Origin: Terriglobia bacterium
GTDB lineage: Bacteria > Acidobacteriota > Terriglobia > Terriglobales > Acidobacteriaceae
NCBI GenBank assembly: GCA_032252755.1
Contig: JAVUPY010000017.1
Location: forward strand, 153,404 to 217,403
DNA: 64,000 nt
Direction: 5' to 3'
A program made the position numbers and the translations under genes. The notes beneath the pieces are model-generated. The model was not told where the DNA came from. It saw only the letters and a program-made list of their open reading frames with translations, and made no database searches. Of the stretch, positions 61,793 through 64,000 are shown one piece after another. Each line of letters starts with the position of its first letter. The stretch's first letter is position 1.

Positions 61793-63097
61793 ATGAACGC
61801 AGTGGCATGGGAACGGACGTTGCGGGACGAACTCCGAAATGTTCGGCGAACGTCACTGCCCAACGGGCTTACGGTCGTCACGGAACGCATGGATCACTTG
61901 CGTTCGGTTTGCATCGGCATCTGGGTTCGCACCGGATCGCGGGACGAAGCTCCCGAAATCAACGGAATCTCGCATTTCCTCGAACACATGGTCTTCAAGG
62001 GCACAAAAACACGCTCGGCGGAGGGGATTGCTCGCGAGGTGGATTCCATCGGCGGGAACCTCGACGCCTTCACCGCGAAGGAATGCGTCTGCTTCAACAT
62101 CAAAGTTCTGGATGAGCATCTTGCGCAGGCAATGGATGTGCTCAGCGACCTGGTGCTGGCGCCGGTATTCGCGGTGGAAGATATCAACAAAGAGAAGGGT
62201 GTGATCATCGAGGAGATCAAGATGGACGAGGATAGTCCAGACTACCTCGTACACGAGATCTTCACGCAGAATTTCTGGAGGGATCATCCGCTCGGCAAGC
62301 CAATCCTCGGGACCAAAGACACGGTCAAGCGATTCGACAGGGAGATCCTGCAGGAATCGTATGCAAAACGGTTTACGCCCGGGAACCTGATCGTATCCGC
62401 TGCCGGAAACCTGGAACACGAACATTTCGTGTCGCTGGTGGCCAAGAACTTTGAGAGCCTGGTTCCCGGCTCCAACGGTTTCCATAATGGCACGCCGAAG
62501 ACGCATCCGCGCATCATGATGCGAAACAAGAAATCGCTTGAGCAGGTGCAGATCTGCATGGGCGTGCCTTCCTATCCCATCTCGCACCAACGGCGCTACT
62601 CGGCTTACGTGCTGAACACCCTGCTGGGTGGGGGCATGAGTTCCCGATTGTTCCAGAACATTCGCGAGAAACAGGGCCTGGTCTATTCGATCTTCAGCGA
62701 ATTGAATCCGTTCCGCGATACCGGGTGCCTGGCGATCTACGCCGGAACTTCGCGCGAGGCAGTACCAAAGGTTGTCGCCAGTGTCATCTCGGAATTCAAG
62801 CAGGTGAAGGAAACGCCGATCGACCAGGAAGAATTGGATCGGGCGAAGGCACAGTTGAAGGGCAACCTGCTGCTCAGCCTGGAGTCTTCGACGGCGCGGA
62901 TGTCGAACCTGGCGCGGCAGGAGATGTACTACGACCACTTCTTCGGGATCAACGAGATCATCAAGAACATCGACGCCATCGGCCCAGACGATGTTCTCAA
63001 TGTTGCACGAGAGTTCTTCCAGCCGGACAGCATTGCCGTGACGGTGCTCGGGAACTTAAATGGCCTGAAGCTGTCGCGCGATGTGCTGGAGTGCTGA
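61793..63097 (+). CDS. M16-family zinc peptidase
   Basis: 434 residues from the second of two tandem ATGs, with AGGAG five bases before. Inverted zinc motif HFLEHMVFKG (HxxEH) near 60-70 and third ligand Glu in the KGVIIEEIKMDED segment; the C-terminal half carries LGGGMSSRLFQNIREKQGLV with the substrate-binding Arg/Tyr. It resembles processing peptidase (MPP/PqqL/YmxG-like) single-chain members with no signal peptide, so cytosolic. Possible jobs are peptide degradation or leader removal. Confidence 0.93.
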   Translation: MNAVAWERTLRDELRNVRRTSLPNGLTVVTERMDHLRSVCIGIWVRTGSRDEAPEINGISHFLEHMVFKGTKTRSAEGIAREVDSIGGNLDAFTAKECVCFNIKVLDEHLAQAMDVLSDLVLAPVFAVEDINKEKGVIIEEIKMDEDSPDYLVHEIFTQNFWRDHPLGKPILGTKDTVKRFDREILQESYAKRFTPGNLIVSAAGNLEHEHFVSLVAKNFESLVPGSNGFHNGTPKTHPRIMMRNKKSLEQVQICMGVPSYPISHQRRYSAYVLNTLLGGGMSSRLFQNIREKQGLVYSIFSELNPFRDTGCLAIYAGTSREAVPKVVASVISEFKQVKETPIDQEELDRAKAQLKGNLLLSLESSTARMSNLARQEMYYDHFFGINEIIKNIDAIGPDDVLNVAREFFQPDSIAVTVLGNLNGLKLSRDVLEC

Positions 63098-63221
63098 GAA
63101 ACCCGTTCCCAAGTTCTCCATTCCTGGTTCTCAGTTTCTCCGTTCTCCGTTAATGCAAAATTCAGCTGCGGCGAGTTTCGACGAACCTCGACACCCTTTG
63201 ACGATTTTTGGGGTTTGAGGG

Positions 63222-63236
63222 TGACAAAAAGTGTCA
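63222..63236. promoter_or_regulatory. TGACA-N5-TGTCA dyad, distal copy
   Basis: TGACA-AAAAG-TGTCA. Same arms and spacer length as the proximal copy at 63642. Candidate binding site of an enhancer-type activator for pilA, by position. Confidence 0.45.
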
Positions 63237-63463
63237 AATCGGAAACTTGGGCGAGGGGGGACTCGCAATTCTCAGTCTCCTTCCTGCTCGGCGATTTACG
63301 CACAAGCATTTGAAATTAAAAAGGTTCCTGGTGATCGGGATCACGGCCCTTTGGCGGTTCGGGCGGTTTGGGCCGGGGATTGCAATACTCAAAGACGTTG
63401 CAACTCCTGAGGGTTGGCAACGGACAATTTTGGCAACGTACCTGGGGGAGGGTACAAGCCAAG

Positions 63464-63496
63464 GGGCGTCGGCTTCGGCCGACGCCCTTTCGATTT
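63464..63496 (+). terminator. Strong intrinsic terminator
   Basis: GGGCGTCGGC-TTCG-GCCGACGCCC, a perfect ten-base stem with a UUCG loop, followed by TTTCGATTTT. It ends either the M16 transcript or an unidentified small RNA made in this spacer. Confidence 0.8.
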
Positions 63497-63641
63497 TGAA
63501 ATTATTAACGCAGGACGCGGAGGGGAAGTTAGCCAGGAAGCCCTTTGATAGGGACCCAACCAACCGCAATCAGCCCAGTGTGCCCAGTTCCCCGATTATC
63601 GATTCTTCGGTCGCAGTTTGACACTTTTTGGTTATGGAGCA

Positions 63642-63656
63642 TGACAAATTCTGTCA
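63642..63656. promoter_or_regulatory. TGACA-N5-TGTCA dyad, proximal copy
   Basis: TGACA-AATTC-TGTCA, about 115 bases upstream of the sigma-54-like promoter, a usual distance for an NtrC-type activator. A half site TGACA lies at 63619. Confidence 0.5.
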
Positions 63657-63757
63657 GTCTGGGGCAAGATTCAGGAGTGCCGAAAGTCCTGTCCGGCGCT
63701 TGGTTACCAGAGTAATTACCTAGGTAAGTACCTGATTGGAGAGCAGATACGGCGGTC

Positions 63758-63773
63758 TGGCGGGATTGTGGCC
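63758..63773 (+). promoter_or_regulatory. Sigma-54-like promoter of pilA
   Basis: TGGCGGGATTGTGGCC aligns with the -24/-12 consensus TGGCAC-N5-TTGC: the GG at 63759-63760 and GC at 63771-63772 are 12 bases apart as required. The pilin ATG is 100 bases downstream. pilA genes in several phyla are sigma-54 and PilR dependent. Confidence 0.5.
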
Positions 63774-63872
63774 GATTGCAGTCGGGACATGGAATGTCGG
63801 GTGCACGTTCTCCCTAACGCAAGGGTCACAGACTACAACTCAAAATCAAGATTTCTGGGAGAAAGATTGAAC

Positions 63873-64000
63873 ATGCGCAAACAGAAGGGCTTCTCGCTTA
63901 TCGAACTGCTGATCGTGGTCGCGATCATTCTGATCATCGCCGCGATTGCTATTCCGAACCTCCTGCGTTCCCGTATCGCGGCCAACGAAGCTTCGGCCGT
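63873..64000 (+). CDS. pilA: Type IV pilin (prepilin), 5' part
   Basis: Cut by the window end after 42 codons. The type III leader MRKQKG is followed by FSLIELLIVVAIILIIAAIA, with prepilin peptidase cleavage after Gly6, methylated Phe and the invariant Glu5 of the mature protein, then IPNLLRSRIAANEAS, the usual continuation in delta-proteobacterial and Acidobacteriota pilins or pseudopilins. A Shine-Dalgarno GGGAGAAAG lies upstream. It could be a major pilin or type II secretion pseudopilin; the missing C-terminus would decide. Confidence 0.88.
   Translation, partial: MRKQKGFSLIELLIVVAIILIIAAIAIPNLLRSRIAANEASA

Larger units (their letters stand above)
63098..63872. other. Long regulatory and structured spacer before pilA
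   Basis: 775 bases with no credible gene. It contains two TGACA-N5-TGTCA dyads, a repeated TTGGCAACG (two copies 16 bases apart near 63414 and 63430), a strong terminator hairpin at 63464, a perfect palindrome TTACCTAGGTAA (63716-63727) and a sigma-54-like promoter at 63758. Confidence 0.6.

Noticed and set aside
63240..63496. GEMM (c-di-GMP) riboswitch before pilA
   Set aside because: The conserved core (GGACGCAAAG-type and tetraloop-receptor elements) was not found by eye.

Overview
The window looks like chromosome of an Acidobacteriota (Terriglobia-type) bacterium. This is inferred from gene content, not from a marker gene: a eukaryote-like Ser/Thr kinase with a PD40 beta-propeller, several decayed kinase and PD40 fragments, many TPR and TonB-C proteins, moderately high GC, a tig-clpP-clpX cluster, and a type IV pilin gene that appears to use a sigma-54 promoter. 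There is no phage, plasmid or CRISPR locus. Most of the DNA is ordinary chromosomal coding sequence; mobile DNA is limited to fragments.

Layout. 1-7.5 kb: end of a TPR gene, a secreted GH63-like glycosidase, mogA with an AraC-type regulator, isocitrate lyase, a TPR protein ending in a Fis-type helix-turn-helix, and a TonB-C protein. 7.6-16.8 kb: tryptophanase, a membrane protein, a secreted phosphoesterase, an FdhF/YdeP-like molybdenum oxidoreductase followed by STAS and ECF sigma genes, an amino-acid permease, and a divergent Rieske oxygenase. 16.9-19 kb: an NlpC/P60 peptidase overlapping a Tat-exported L-Ala-D/L-Glu epimerase homologue, then an initiator tRNA. 19.4-22.4 kb: a Ser/Thr kinase broken by one extra G, followed by the remnant of a second kinase. 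22.4-28.2 kb: a sugar-acid cluster (FAH hydrolase divergent from SMP-30 lactonase, enolase-superfamily dehydratase, two SDRs, mutarotase-like protein) that covers every step of a non-phosphorylating deoxy-sugar route.

28.4-36 kb: ilvE, a DUF4015 glycosidase-like protein, a single-ring HSP100-type AAA+ ATPase, an M48 protease, then about 1.5 kb of decayed DNA holding kinase and PD40 relics and one possible small membrane protein. 36-43.5 kb: a phospholipase D-type cardiolipin synthase homologue, clpX, clpP, tig, a small ABM-like protein and an Ntn-hydrolase. 43.6-51 kb: a tightly packed tolC/adaptor/RND/beta-propeller operon with a divergent Spy-like gene. 51.1-54.6 kb: a MocR regulator whose expected PLP lysine is Arg, divergent from a PNPOx-like/NIPSNAP/DinB operon. 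54.8-56.5 kb: an IS110 scrap, a gene truncated at it, a lipoprotein, a TonB-C protein and a MITE-like element. 56.5-64 kb: a TPR lipoprotein, a small zinc-finger protein, an acyltransferase, rlmN, an M16 peptidase, a long structured intergenic region, and the start of pilA.

Short non-coding structures recur: four dispersed copies of a GTGCCCACATCTGC palindrome, a large inverted repeat built of CACAGAGGCACAGAG arms, paired TGACA-N5-TGTCA dyads before pilA, and several clear intrinsic terminators. No complete, clearly new biological system is visible. The best leads are the coupled RND-propeller operon, the stand-alone HSP100 ATPase with a possible ClpP loop, the lysine-less MocR, the apparently leaderless initiator tRNA gene and the pilA upstream region.
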